The notes: a model not told the origin generated them from the sequence alone. DNA of 64,000 bases from Paratissierella segnis (GCF_014385195.1 NZ_JACRTG010000011.1:8185-72184), one strand, 5' to 3'; positions 34,506-43,666 are shown, counted from the stretch's first letter. Numbers and translations: made by a program.

Positions 34506-36113
34506 CTAAATAAATATTTTTCTGTAATCTTTAGGCTTAAGTCCCGTATATTTAACGAATAATTTAGAAAAATACTTAACATCGCTATAGCCTACCATAA
34601 GACAAATATCCTGAACTCTCAAATCGGATTCCTTTAATAACACCTTAGCCTTTTCAATTCTTATTTTTGAGAGGTATTCCACAAATGAAGACCCAGTTTC
34701 CTTTTTAAAAATACTGCTAAAATAGCTTGGATTAAATCCTATATGATTGCCTACATCTTCCAAGGTGATATTGTTCATATAATTTGCCTCGATATATTCC
34801 TTAGCTTGGCTTATCTGCGCTAAATTTCTATTAGTGGAATCGTTATCCAGCAAAGTAAAGAATGAATTAATATAATCCATTAATTCAGTAAATAGCTTAT
34901 CCATAGAGTAACAGTCTGCAACAGAATTCTCTAATTTCTCGTATTCCTTAGTTTCGCTTTCTATTTTTGTGATATTGCTTTTTAAGGTTAAATCAAAAAT
35001 ATTTGCTATATCTAAAATAAGAACTTTTAAATCTCTTCCGCTTATAGGAGACAGCCTTATTTCTTCCTTGAGTTCAATCAAAGACTTTTTTATTCCCTCA
35101 AGATCCAATCTTTCAACTGTTTTTACAAATTTCTTTGAAAACTCTACAAATTTTTCGCTCTGTACCCTTTTATTATCATTTATTTCATCATAAAGGATTA
35201 ATCCTCCTATCCCTTTTATAACTCTATCGTCAATGGATAATTTGCTGCTTTCACATGATGCTTTTATATCTCCTATTTTCAAAACTTCTTCTCCATATCC
35301 TAAGGTTAACTTGAACTTATTTGTTTTGTAAGTTCTATTGAAGTCATTTAATATGTTTAAAAGTCTATCCTCAATAATTTTATTTTCTTCTTCCTTATAG
35401 TTGATTAAAATATAAGCTTGATTTTTCTTTATGATTCCCTCGATATCACAAACCTTATCCTGTAGTTTTGAAGAAATCGTATCCAAAGCACTTACCATTA
35501 TATTTCTTATATCCAACTTATCATCTTCATTGATCTGATCCAATATCAATATCATTATTCTAAAACGATAAGGCTTGAAACTAAAATAATATTTTTCATT
35601 TATTTCCTCTAATGTATAGCTGATAAAATTGTTCCCATCGGCTGTGATGAGATTGTCCAAAAAAGACCTCCTAATTATAGGCCTATCATTTGTATGCGAA
35701 AGCTTATATTCATTTTCTAAATTAATATAACCCTTTTCTCTGATAATGTCCCCTTTAACCCTTAAAAGGGCATTCAATAACTCCTCCTGATTAATGGGCT
35801 TTAGGAGGTAATCTTTTACTCCAAAACCTATGGCTTTTTTAGCATATTCAAATTGACCATAACCGCTAATTATAATGAATTCTAAATCTTTATTTATGGC
35901 TTTAGCTTTTTCTATCAGTTCTAATCCGTCATACCCGGGCATTCTAATATCTGTAATCACAATATCCGGATTTTCTTTCTCAATCAATTCTATTGCTTCC
36001 AGCCCATTGTTAGCCATTCCTACAACAAGCATACCAATTTTCTCCCAATCGATGAGTCTTTTAATTAGCATACATATTCTATTTTCATCGTCTGCTATGA
36101 TTACTCGAATCAT
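34506..36113 (-). CDS. Response regulator, YesN type, with AraC-type DNA-binding domain
   Basis: About 535 residues from ATG 36113 (GAGGAG upstream). Receiver domain 1-120 with D8/D9, phospho-acceptor Asp55 (IVITDIRMPG) and Lys in DYLLKPI. A long middle region (about 140-420) is typical of large YesN proteins. A C-terminal AraC domain (about 435-535) has VGNHIGFNPSYFSSIFKKE and MVGYSDVKYFSKLF. First gene of a three-gene operon with the kinase and degenerate ABC protein. Likely target: the ribose-type ABC promoter at 32.0 kb. Confidence 0.94.
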   Translation of the reverse strand: MIRVIIADDENRICMLIKRLIDWEKIGMLVVGMANNGLEAIELIEKENPDIVITDIRMPGYDGLELIEKAKAINKDLEFIIISGYGQFEYAKKAIGFGVKDYLLKPINQEELLNALLRVKGDIIREKGYINLENEYKLSHTNDRPIIRRSFLDNLITADGNNFISYTLEEINEKYYFSFKPYRFRIMILILDQINEDDKLDIRNIMVSALDTISSKLQDKVCDIEGIIKKNQAYILINYKEEENKIIEDRLLNILNDFNRTYKTNKFKLTLGYGEEVLKIGDIKASCESSKLSIDDRVIKGIGGLILYDEINDNKRVQSEKFVEFSKKFVKTVERLDLEGIKKSLIELKEEIRLSPISGRDLKVLILDIANIFDLTLKSNITKIESETKEYEKLENSVADCYSMDKLFTELMDYINSFFTLLDNDSTNRNLAQISQAKEYIEANYMNNITLEDVGNHIGFNPSYFSSIFKKETGSSFVEYLSKIRIEKAKVLLKESDLRVQDICLMVGYSDVKYFSKLFVKYTGLKPKDYRKIFI

Positions 36114-36164
36114 CCACTTCACTCCTCATCTTTTGTACCTTTTGCGACCGTTTACCTTATCTTT

Positions 36165-36193
36165 AGTATACTATTATTGATATTTGCATACAA
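36165..36193 (-). promoter_or_regulatory. Promoter of the yesN-yesM-like operon
   Basis: On the minus strand TTGTAT (36188-36193), 17 bp, TATACT (36165-36170), about 50 bp upstream of the response-regulator start. Confidence 0.65.
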
Positions 36194-36238
36194 GACAAAG
36201 AAAATTTAAATTAAGGTGAGCTTGACAAGGAATAAATA

Positions 36239-36273
36239 AGCCTTACATAGGATTTAAACCCTTATGTAAGGCT
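36239..36273 (-). terminator. Terminator of the amino-sugar PTS operon
   Basis: agccttacata (36239-36249) and tatgtaaggct (36263-36273) form a perfect 11-bp stem; the minus strand continues TTATTTATT. It lies 35 bp past the HAD phosphatase stop. Confidence 0.8.
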
Positions 36274-36307
36274 AGTTATCTTCTCCATCACAATTTCTCC
36301 AATAATA

Positions 36308-37096
36308 TCATTTTAACACTTTCTCTTTTATTATTTCCAATACTCCATTGTCCTCATTGCTATTTGCTATAAAATTCGCAGCGCGTTTTATTTCTTCAGG
36401 TGAATTGTCCATAGCATAGCTATGGTATCCTTCCTTTAACATTTCAATATCGTTATAAAAATCACCAAAAATCATGGTGTCTTTCTTTTCTATACCAAAT
36501 TTTCTTTGAATCATATCCACTGCTTTACCCTTGTTTATTCCCATATTATAAATATCAAGCCATGTAGGAGTTGAATCTACAAGCTGCAATTCGTTCTCCC
36601 ATTTATCGCAAAGTATCTTTTTGGAATTAACCCCCGAGCCCTTTAAATCAAAAATCGCAATTTTTAATATATCATCTTTCACGTCATTAAAATTTTCAAC
36701 TATTTGATAATTATGATAATATTTCATAGTTTCCTTTAAGAAGAATTCATCTTTGGTATTTATATAAGCCGATTTTTTTCCGCAAAGTACAATATATATA
36801 TCTTCAATCTTTAAGGCATCTTCAACAAAGCTAAAAACAATTGACTTATCAATTGAATTTGCATATAACTCCTCACCTTTATAGACTACCAGTGTGCCGT
36901 TCTCAGCTATATACAACAATTCATCACTTATTGGTTCAAATAAATTGTATAATTGGTAGTATTGCCTTCCGCTTGCAGCTGCAAATTTTATATTTCTTTC
37001 TCTTAACTCTTTAAATAAGCTGAAGAATTCATCGTTTAGACATCCTTCTCCATCCAGAAGAGTCCCATCCATATCACTTACAATTAATTTTATCAT
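36308..37096 (-). CDS. Cof-type HAD-superfamily phosphatase
   Basis: The 262-residue protein has HAD motif I SDMDGTLLDG (Asp8, Asp10), a C2-type cap domain, and motifs III/IV around NKGKAVD and IFGDFYNDIEML. Such Cof enzymes dephosphorylate sugar phosphates or FMN-like compounds in the cytosol. It is the last gene of the PTS operon, 40 bp after EIIA, so it may relieve build-up of a sugar phosphate. The substrate is unknown. Confidence 0.9.
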   Translation of the reverse strand: MIKLIVSDMDGTLLDGEGCLNDEFFSLFKELRERNIKFAAASGRQYYQLYNLFEPISDELLYIAENGTLVVYKGEELYANSIDKSIVFSFVEDALKIEDIYIVLCGKKSAYINTKDEFFLKETMKYYHNYQIVENFNDVKDDILKIAIFDLKGSGVNSKKILCDKWENELQLVDSTPTWLDIYNMGINKGKAVDMIQRKFGIEKKDTMIFGDFYNDIEMLKEGYHSYAMDNSPEEIKRAANFIANSNEDNGVLEIIKEKVLK

Positions 37097-37136
37097 CTAT
37101 CTAACCTCATAATTATTTGAAAAATAAAGAGGGAAC

Positions 37137-37571
37137 TTAAATACCGTCCCCTACTTTATCTTGTTCCGCAACCTTCTCAACTACCTTTTCAAACTTAATA
37201 GTCGATTTCTTACTTGATTCCACTATGAATTTTGCCAAATCTTCCAACGTAAGAACATCTTTTTTAAAGCTACCTTCTATAATAGACATAACATTACAAC
37301 CTGCCACAACCTCAATATCTTCATTATCGTTAGCAATTTCAGCTGCTAATTTAAATGGTGTCCCTCCCATTATATCACATATAAATAATATTTGGGAATT
37401 TGAATTTTGCTCAATTGTTTGGAACATTTTTTCCCTTAGAGATACATCATTATCATCTTCTAAAAAATCTATATAATGTAAATCTTTATTTTTACCAAGC
37501 AATAACTCTATGGTACTTTGTAATGCAGTGCCGTATTGCCCATGCCCACAAATAATAAATATTTTATTCAT
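37137..37571 (-). CDS. PTS mannose-family EIIA component
   Basis: The 144-residue EIIA-Man domain has phospho-His10 in IICGHGQYG and the family segment FICDIMGGTPFKLAAE. It takes phosphate from HPr and passes it to the separate EIIB (39.2 kb). It follows EIID by 2 bp in the order B-C-D-A, as in aga operons, where this gene is agaF. Confidence 0.93.
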   Translation of the reverse strand: MNKIFIICGHGQYGTALQSTIELLLGKNKDLHYIDFLEDDNDVSLREKMFQTIEQNSNSQILFICDIMGGTPFKLAAEIANDNEDIEVVAGCNVMSIIEGSFKKDVLTLEDLAKFIVESSKKSTIKFEKVVEKVAEQDKVGDGI

Positions 37572-37573
37572 TT

Positions 37574-38377
37574 TTATAAGATTCCCAATAGTGATAATAA
37601 TATAGCCAATCCAAATGTAATCAATATCAAAACTGTTGGATTAACCTTCTTATTCTTTAACAGGTAGTACATACCCATAGTATAACCAAAGGGTAAAATA
37701 TTTGGGAATATTTTATCAAAGAAATCTGATTGTATGGAGACTACATTGTTTGCTGAGATTGCTATTTCTGCTATTACATCAATACTGACAAAGGACGCTA
37801 TTAGCCCTCCCACAACGGTTACACCTAAAATCGTAGCGGATTTGGAAATTGCTTGAGACCTCTCCTGCAAGCTGCCGATTGCTTTAGTTCCTAAATTATA
37901 TCCCAGACGAGTTATAGGTATTCTGGCAATAAACAAAGCAAGATACACCACAAAGAAAATTATTGGGCCTAAAACGTTCCCTTGTGAAGCAAATGATGCG
38001 CTAATTCCAGCTACTATTGGCAATAATGTGAACCAGAGTATTGCATCTCCAATTCCGGCTAAAGGACCAAATAAAGCAATCTTTAACCCTCTAATCAATC
38101 CTCTGTCTTCATTATTTTCCTCTAATGAAAGCAACATACCCATTAAAAACCCAACTAAAACTGGATGCGTATTAATAAATTCTGTATTGTCAGTCATTGC
38201 TGCAGATAGCCCTTCTTTATCATCCTTATAAATTTTCTTTAATGCAGGTAACATTGATAATGTCCAACCACCGGCCTGCATTCTTTCATAGTTAAAGCTG
38301 GATTGCAACAATACATTTCTGATGCCTAAGTCGGTTATATCTTTTTTTGTTAAAACCTTAGTCTTAGATTCCGTCAC
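37574..38377 (-). CDS. PTS mannose-family EIID component
   Basis: The best start is GTG 38375-38377, with GGGGGAG 9 nt upstream; the longer frame from 38434 would begin inside the EIIC gene. About 267 residues with the EIID landmarks SFNYERMQAGGWTLSMLPAL and GPLAGIGDAILWFTLLPI, and several TM segments in the second half. It forms the membrane channel with EIIC and overlaps its gene by 14 bp. Confidence 0.92.
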   Translation of the reverse strand: MTESKTKVLTKKDITDLGIRNVLLQSSFNYERMQAGGWTLSMLPALKKIYKDDKEGLSAAMTDNTEFINTHPVLVGFLMGMLLSLEENNEDRGLIRGLKIALFGPLAGIGDAILWFTLLPIVAGISASFASQGNVLGPIIFFVVYLALFIARIPITRLGYNLGTKAIGSLQERSQAISKSATILGVTVVGGLIASFVSIDVIAEIAISANNVVSIQSDFFDKIFPNILPFGYTMGMYYLLKNKKVNPTVLILITFGLAILLSLLGIL

Positions 38378-39143
38378 TATAATCATCTCCCCCTTTTTGA
38401 ACTGCGGGTGAACTCTTAGAGTTAAAATAATCAATTAGAGCTATAGCTGTACCTATCAGTGCCACCGGTAACAAATTGGAATATTGAATAAATGAAGCAA
38501 ACAAGAAACCAATTAATAAATAGGGTATATATTGTTTTTTGAGCATTACCTTAAGCAGCATACCAAATCCAACGGCAGGGAGCAACCCACCTGCTACTTC
38601 AAAACCATGGGTTAACCATTCAGGCATGGAATTTACCAACGCCCTCATAGCATCTTGAGCTACATAAGTGCTTAAAAATACAACTATCCCATAGGTTATA
38701 GCCACAATAAACATTGGTATAAGATTAATTCTGGTAAATGCTTTTGTATCTCCTTCCGCTGCATATTTGTCTGATTTAACCATAAATAGTGAAAATGTAG
38801 AGTAATAAAATAGTAAAATGTATTGCATTAAAAAACTAAAAGGCAGTGCTAATCCAATAGATGTCTCAGGCGCAGTCTTTGTAGTATATGCTATTACTGT
38901 TGTCATAATTCCGGCTAATACCGGATTTGGAGGCTGAGTCCCCCCTGCAGGCGTTAACCCTGCAAATGCTAATTCTGTCAATCCTCCTGCCAGCAATCCA
39001 AGCTTTAGGTCCCCAAGGATTAGACCCGTCAATGTAGATACAATAATTGGTCTAAAGATAAATAAACCTTCCAACCAAAAGTCTATACCTACAATGACAG
39101 CCATCAAAGATAATAAAATACCTTGTCCTAAACTAATGTCCAT
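38364..39143 (-). CDS. PTS mannose-family EIIC component
   Basis: The 259-residue membrane protein is of the sorbose/mannose EIIC family. It has the conserved GLTELAFAGLTPAGGTQPPNP region (about 55-75) and 7-8 TM helices. It carries the sugar translocation path with EIID. The Aga/Agu type (N-acetylgalactosamine, galactosamine) is suggested by the operon partners rather than by the sequence alone. Confidence 0.93.
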   Translation of the reverse strand: MDISLGQGILLSLMAVIVGIDFWLEGLFIFRPIIVSTLTGLILGDLKLGLLAGGLTELAFAGLTPAGGTQPPNPVLAGIMTTVIAYTTKTAPETSIGLALPFSFLMQYILLFYYSTFSLFMVKSDKYAAEGDTKAFTRINLIPMFIVAITYGIVVFLSTYVAQDAMRALVNSMPEWLTHGFEVAGGLLPAVGFGMLLKVMLKKQYIPYLLIGFLFASFIQYSNLLPVALIGTAIALIDYFNSKSSPAVQKGGDDYSDGI

Positions 39144-39159
39144 AATGAAATTCCCTCCT

Positions 39160-39633
39160 TTAATCTATATATTCTATTGCATCACCAGGTACATCCTGGA
39201 TAAATACATTGATGCCTTTTGATTTTATATAATGTAAGTCTTCCAGGTCTTTTTCATCTACATATACCTTTTTGCTAATTTGATGTTTGCCTTTATTAAA
39301 ATGCATGTTGCCAACGTTTACATCTTTTATAGGAACTCCTCCATCAACTAATTGCCTAATTACCGCCGGAGTTTTGCATATAATAAATATCTTCTGGGAC
39401 GGAGAAGCCTTGTGAATAATATCAATAGTATGTTCCACAGTAAAAAACCTAATACCGGCACCCGAAGACTCAACAACCATAGACATTAATTGTTGCTGCA
39501 GCTTCTCATTAGCAGCTTGATCATCAACTACTACTAATAAATTTGCACCAACAGAAGTCAGCCATACAACTCCCACCTGCCCATGAACTAATCTATTGTC
39601 AATACGAGCTAATAAAATATTTGGACCTTCCAT
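39160..39633 (-). CDS. PTS mannose-family EIIB component
   Basis: The 157-residue EIIB-Man domain has the phospho-His in ARIDNRLVHGQVGVVW. It receives phosphate from EIIA and phosphorylates the incoming sugar. First PTS gene in the operon, 60 bp after the kinase gene; good GGGTGA-type site. Confidence 0.93.
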   Translation of the reverse strand: MEGPNILLARIDNRLVHGQVGVVWLTSVGANLLVVVDDQAANEKLQQQLMSMVVESSGAGIRFFTVEHTIDIIHKASPSQKIFIICKTPAVIRQLVDGGVPIKDVNVGNMHFNKGKHQISKKVYVDEKDLEDLHYIKSKGINVFIQDVPGDAIEYID

Positions 39634-39693
39634 AATTAATCACCCCTATAAATTTATTCAAATTTATAAATTTTTATTCCTTTAACGCCCTAT

Positions 39694-40641
39694 TTAATTC
39701 CTCAGTATAGAGCCAGATAACTTCTCTATTACTATTTCTCCAATAATATCACTTAGATTATCATGGTTAACTTTCCCCGTTTCATGTTCCATGGCATTTG
39801 AGGTGCCACAAGCAGTTCCTAATTTTAGCATATCTTCAAAGCTTAAATTCCTATTTAATCCTACAGCAAGCCCGGCTATCATTGAATCTCCAGATCCTAC
39901 AGAATTTACAAGTTCAATTGGGGGCACCCTTACTCTGTACATATTGCCCTTATAAAATACAATTGAACCTTGACCGCCTAAAGAAATAACTACTATTTCA
40001 ATATTTTTATCAAGTAAATAATTTGAGGCTTTGATTATGCTTTTCTCATCTGCGATGGATATCCCGGTCAATTTTTCTAATTCGTATTTATTGGGCTTTA
40101 TCAAATAAGGACTGGCTTCAACCCCATATCGTAATGCATCTCCACTGGAGTCAAGAATAAATCTTTTCCCCTTATCTTTTGCTAATTTGATTAACTGTTT
40201 ATATGTATCAATTGGGATCCCATCCGGTAAGCTGCCTGAAGCGCATATGATATCAACTCCGTCTAATAACCTATCATACAAAGCTATAAAATTGTTAAAA
40301 TTTTTTTTTGAAATATACGGGCCTTTTTCTAATATCTCAGTTTGACTACCATCATCTGAAATAATTGCTATGCAGCTTCTATTTTCTCCTTCAATTGGGA
40401 TAAATACATGATTTATTCCAATACCATTCAAATTTTCTTCAATAAATCTTCCGGAATATCCTCCTAAAAATCCTGTTGCCAGAACATCTTCATTAAAACT
40501 TTTAATCGCTCTTGTAACGTTTAGTCCCTTCCCTCCAGCTGTATATTGGTAGTTTGAAGTTTTATATATATTTCCTTTTTCAAAATTCTCAACATTATAC
40601 CGCCTATCAATAGAAGGATTCAAAGTTATGGTCAATATCAT
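39694..40641 (-). CDS. PfkB-family sugar-phosphate kinase (tagatose-6-phosphate kinase/1-phosphofructokinase type)
   Basis: The 315-residue protein has the LacC/FruK N-terminus MILTITLNPSIDRRY, the substrate motif GGKGLNVTRAI, and the catalytic segment NSVGSGDSMIAGLAVG. In this operon it would phosphorylate tagatose-6-phosphate, made by AgaS, to the 1,6-bisphosphate for the overlapping aldolase gene (4 bp). Specificity for tagatose over fructose is from context. Confidence 0.9.
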   Translation of the reverse strand: MILTITLNPSIDRRYNVENFEKGNIYKTSNYQYTAGGKGLNVTRAIKSFNEDVLATGFLGGYSGRFIEENLNGIGINHVFIPIEGENRSCIAIISDDGSQTEILEKGPYISKKNFNNFIALYDRLLDGVDIICASGSLPDGIPIDTYKQLIKLAKDKGKRFILDSSGDALRYGVEASPYLIKPNKYELEKLTGISIADEKSIIKASNYLLDKNIEIVVISLGGQGSIVFYKGNMYRVRVPPIELVNSVGSGDSMIAGLAVGLNRNLSFEDMLKLGTACGTSNAMEHETGKVNHDNLSDIIGEIVIEKLSGSILRN

Positions 40642-41492
40642 ATTCTGTTCCTACTTCCACAGATGTTAATTTTTTCTTTAACTACATTTTTTGCTATTTC
40701 TTTAGCAGGACTTAAATAATTACGGGGATCATCGGCGTCAGGATTTTCTTTAAAGTATTTTTTAATCGCTTCTGCAAATTGTATTTTTATTTCTGTTGCA
40801 ATATTTACTTTACATATTCCGTATTGAATAGCTTTCTTTATATTTTCTTCACTAATACCCGAAGCACCATGAAGTACCAAAGGTACGTCAATTATTTTAT
40901 TCATTTTTATAAGCCTATCGAAGTCCAGTTTAGGTTCTAATTTATAAATCCCATGTGCAGTACCTATGGCTACCGCCAAAGAATCTACACCTGTTTTTTT
41001 AACAAATTCTAAAGCCATAATTGGGTCTGTCAAAAGAGCATCTCTTTTGTTAATTACTATTTCTTCTTCCTGCCCCCATATATGCCCTAACTCTGATTCT
41101 ACAGATACACCCAATTTATGTGCAAAATCCACCATTATCTTTGTATTGTTGATGTTTGTATCAAAATCCTCCATTGAGGAATCTATCATAACAGACTTAT
41201 ATCCTCCCTTAATACAATTCTTTAAAAAATCTATATCCGTACAATGGTCTAAATGAAGAGCTATAGGAATTTTATATTTTTTAGCACCGGCTTTCAAAAT
41301 AGCCACAAGATATTCTAGTCCGGCATAATTGACAGTACCGGGAGTTGTAGCAATAATCACCGGAGACTTCATCTCCCACGCACCTTCTATAACTGCCTGA
41401 ATAGTTTCCAAATTGTGTACATTAAATGCAGGAACTGCATATTGATTCTTTTTGGCATCTAAAAGTAACTCCTTGTTTGATACGATATCCAT
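40638..41492 (-). CDS. Class II tagatose/fructose-bisphosphate aldolase (GatY/KbaY type)
   Basis: About 285 residues from ATG 41492 (AAGGGG upstream; a start at 41528 would run back into agaS). The catalytic/zinc segment HLDHCTD and zinc His in GTAHGIYK and LVLHGASG are present. It splits tagatose-1,6-bisphosphate to dihydroxyacetone phosphate and glyceraldehyde-3-phosphate. It overlaps the kinase gene by 4 bp. The E. coli enzyme needs a partner (KbaZ/GatZ), not seen here; many Firmicutes enzymes do not. Confidence 0.92.
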   Translation of the reverse strand: MDIVSNKELLLDAKKNQYAVPAFNVHNLETIQAVIEGAWEMKSPVIIATTPGTVNYAGLEYLVAILKAGAKKYKIPIALHLDHCTDIDFLKNCIKGGYKSVMIDSSMEDFDTNINNTKIMVDFAHKLGVSVESELGHIWGQEEEIVINKRDALLTDPIMALEFVKKTGVDSLAVAIGTAHGIYKLEPKLDFDRLIKMNKIIDVPLVLHGASGISEENIKKAIQYGICKVNIATEIKIQFAEAIKKYFKENPDADDPRNYLSPAKEIAKNVVKEKINICGSRNRI

Positions 41493-41496
41493 ATAG

Positions 41497-42672
41497 TCAT
41501 TCCCCTTTATAATTATAAATAGTGACACCTTTAACTACTCTATTAACCAATCCATATGGATTAGGGTTATCAGGTTCAACCTTTAACTTAACAGAAGATT
41601 TTAATGCAAATATTTGTGCATACAATATATAGAGTAAAGATAACAAGCTTTTATTTTTGATATCGTTTTCATCGTCTGTAAGATAAAAGTTGTAATCAGA
41701 TGCAATCTCAATTTCTTCCCTGTATTTACTTGTTATTGAAATTACCCTATGAGCTCCTTTATCATTATAGAGCTCATTGAGCAAATCCAGCTCATATTTT
41801 CTGGAATACTCGTCATCTGATATATAAATAAAAACTAGAGTCCTATCATTTAACATTGATTTAGGACCATGTCTAAAACCCAATGGTGTCTCGCTTAAAG
41901 TAATTACCTTTCCCCTAGTCAATTCTAAAAGTTTTAGTCCGCTTTCTTTAGAAAGACCGTATAGACTACCGGAACCTAGATAAACTACTCTTTCAAAATC
42001 TATATCCAGTAATTGATCTACGTTCATATATTTATTTTCTAATATATCTCTACCTAAATCAATCATTTTGAATATCTGAGTCTTATTTTTCTCAAAACAT
42101 TCCATATCAAAGATTAAAGAAGCTACTAGTGTCATACATGAAAAACTGCTAGTCATGGCAAATCCTTTATCATTGGATTCTTCCGGCATGATTAGATGTA
42201 ATACTTTTTCATCATTCTTGGATATGTTTATTAATTCCCCTTCCTCATTACAAGTGATAATAATATGATTTACATCATCTATAAGTACATTAGCAAGATC
42301 ATATGCGGCAATACTTTCAGGGCTATTTCCTGAACGAGCAAAGGATACCAAAAGTGTAGGAATATCTTTTTTAAGATAATCCTGAGGATTAGCAACTATA
42401 TCGGTGGTAGGAATTGATTCAAATATATAATTTTTTTTACTATTTAACTCCGGCGTAATAATATCACCTATATAAGCAGAAGTTCCGGCACCTGAGAATA
42501 TCACTCTGATATTATTTTTATTTAAATTTTCATTAATAAATTTTTCTATGATTGTCTTCTGTTTCTCAATGGTAGCCAAACACTCACTCCAAATCTCCGG
42601 TTGCTGATAAATCTCTTTAGCAGTATTAAAACCATTCATCTTCTTCCAATTATCCACACTTAAACCAAACAT
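41497..42672 (-). CDS. agaS: SIS-domain galactosamine-6-phosphate deaminase/isomerase (AgaS)
   Basis: The 391-residue protein has two SIS domains (about 40-200, 210-370) with FSGAGTSAYIGD, SFARSGNSPESIAA and GSGSLYGLSKESGLKLLELT, and the AgaS-type ETPLGFRHGPKSML. AgaS deaminates galactosamine-6-phosphate to tagatose-6-phosphate. It is the first metabolic gene of the operon, directly upstream of aldolase, kinase and PTS genes. GlmS-like N-terminal amidotransferase is absent, as expected. No AgaA/NagA deacetylase gene is in the operon. Confidence 0.92.
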   Translation of the reverse strand: MFGLSVDNWKKMNGFNTAKEIYQQPEIWSECLATIEKQKTIIEKFINENLNKNNIRVIFSGAGTSAYIGDIITPELNSKKNYIFESIPTTDIVANPQDYLKKDIPTLLVSFARSGNSPESIAAYDLANVLIDDVNHIIITCNEEGELINISKNDEKVLHLIMPEESNDKGFAMTSSFSCMTLVASLIFDMECFEKNKTQIFKMIDLGRDILENKYMNVDQLLDIDFERVVYLGSGSLYGLSKESGLKLLELTRGKVITLSETPLGFRHGPKSMLNDRTLVFIYISDDEYSRKYELDLLNELYNDKGAHRVISITSKYREEIEIASDYNFYLTDDENDIKNKSLLSLLYILYAQIFALKSSVKLKVEPDNPNPYGLVNRVVKGVTIYNYKGE

Positions 42673-42689
42673 TCAATCACTCCTTCTTG

Positions 42690-42717
42690 TGGTAATGTCA
42701 TAGTGTTGTCATTACCA
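42690..42717. promoter_or_regulatory. Inverted repeat between the GntR gene and agaS
   Basis: tggtaatg (42690-42697) and cattacca (42710-42717) form a perfect 8-bp dyad with 12-bp spacer, ending 18 bp before the agaS start. It could be a second regulator site (the TGGTA half-site is shared with the 43490 palindrome) or an RNA hairpin that lowers read-through from the regulator gene. Confidence 0.45.
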
Positions 42718-42729
42718 GTATATTAAAAA

Positions 42730-43458
42730 TTATTTTTTAAGTATAACAGAATATTTAAATCTATCACCTCTTGCCACACTCTTTGTATATTCAACTACAC
42801 TCTCCGTCTCATATGTTGTTCTTTCTATCATCATGCTTGGTAAATGTAAAGAGTATTTCAATAGTTTTGCCTCGTTATCCCTTGTAACAACAGTTTGGAA
42901 GGTTTCCTCTGCAGAAGTGATGGAAACACCATATAACTTAGAAAATATATCGTACATTGGGTTTTCTTCAAGTAGTTCTTTTGTTAACCCGGGAAATCTG
43001 GAACAAGGCACATAACTGGTTTCCAACATCATCGGTTCATTATCTGCTAATCTCAGCCTCGTGAAGATGTAGACCTTATCACCTATATTTAACCTCATTT
43101 TTTTAGCCAATTTTTCGTTGGTATTTATAATATCAAAATCTAATACCATAGACGATGGTGTTTTCCCTAGTTTTTTCATCTCTTCAGTAAAACTGTAAAA
43201 TTTTAATAAATTTTGTTTAAACATTTTAGGGGAAATATATGTACCTTTGCCATGTAACCTATAAATATATCCCTCTTTTTCTAGTTCTTGGATTGCTTGT
43301 CTAACAGTTGAGCGGCTAATGTCATACGTATCACATAACTCACGCTCAGATGGAAGTTGATCATCTTCCTTTAGATTTCCTTCTTCAATCATCTCGACAA
43401 TTATATCCATAAGCTGTGAATATAACGGCATACGATTTTGTTTATCTATAGTTCTCAA
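42730..43458 (-). CDS. GntR-family (HutC/UTRA) transcriptional regulator of the amino-sugar operon
   Basis: About 242 residues from TTG 43456-43458 (GAGGTG upstream). Winged HTH (about 10-70) with LPSERELCDTYDISRSTVRQAIQELEKEGYIYRLHGKGTYI, then a UTRA ligand domain (about 90-240). NagR/AgaR-type relatives respond to amino-sugar phosphates. It precedes agaS by 57 bp. A perfect 14-bp palindrome overlaps its own transcription start, suggesting autoregulated repression of the whole operon. Confidence 0.92.
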   Translation of the reverse strand: MRTIDKQNRMPLYSQLMDIIVEMIEEGNLKEDDQLPSERELCDTYDISRSTVRQAIQELEKEGYIYRLHGKGTYISPKMFKQNLLKFYSFTEEMKKLGKTPSSMVLDFDIINTNEKLAKKMRLNIGDKVYIFTRLRLADNEPMMLETSYVPCSRFPGLTKELLEENPMYDIFSKLYGVSITSAEETFQTVVTRDNEAKLLKYSLHLPSMMIERTTYETESVVEYTKSVARGDRFKYSVILKK

Positions 43459-43489
43459 TGTAAAATTGCACCTCAATATCTAATTATAT

Positions 43490-43539
43490 GTGGTACGTAC
43501 CACTGATATAAGTGTATAACATACTGAAATTAATGTCAA
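43490..43539 (-). promoter_or_regulatory. Promoter and GntR operator of the amino-sugar operon
   Basis: On the minus strand TTGACA (43534-43539), 17 bp, TACACT (43511-43516), then the perfect palindrome gtggtacgtaccac (43490-43503) near +1. The TGGT-N6-ACCA core matches HutC-subfamily GntR operators. Confidence 0.78.
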
Positions 43540-43603
43540 GGCAAATTTTCAAATTTTGTGATTACCTTTTGATAATGTCTCCTTATAATTTCTTATAGCA
43601 TAA

Positions 43604-43666
43604 CCCTAAAAGCGGAGATCCTTCGTTGCACTCAAGGATGACGTAAGCAGTGCATTGTGAATTGAA
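43604..43666. repeat. Mosaic intergenic repeat, copy C
   Basis: It contains agcggagatccttcg (shared with copy B), ctcaaggatgacg and a short gtgcattgtgaattg array. It lies between the aga promoter and the stop of the diguanylate cyclase gene; no terminator is visible for the latter. Confidence 0.7.
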
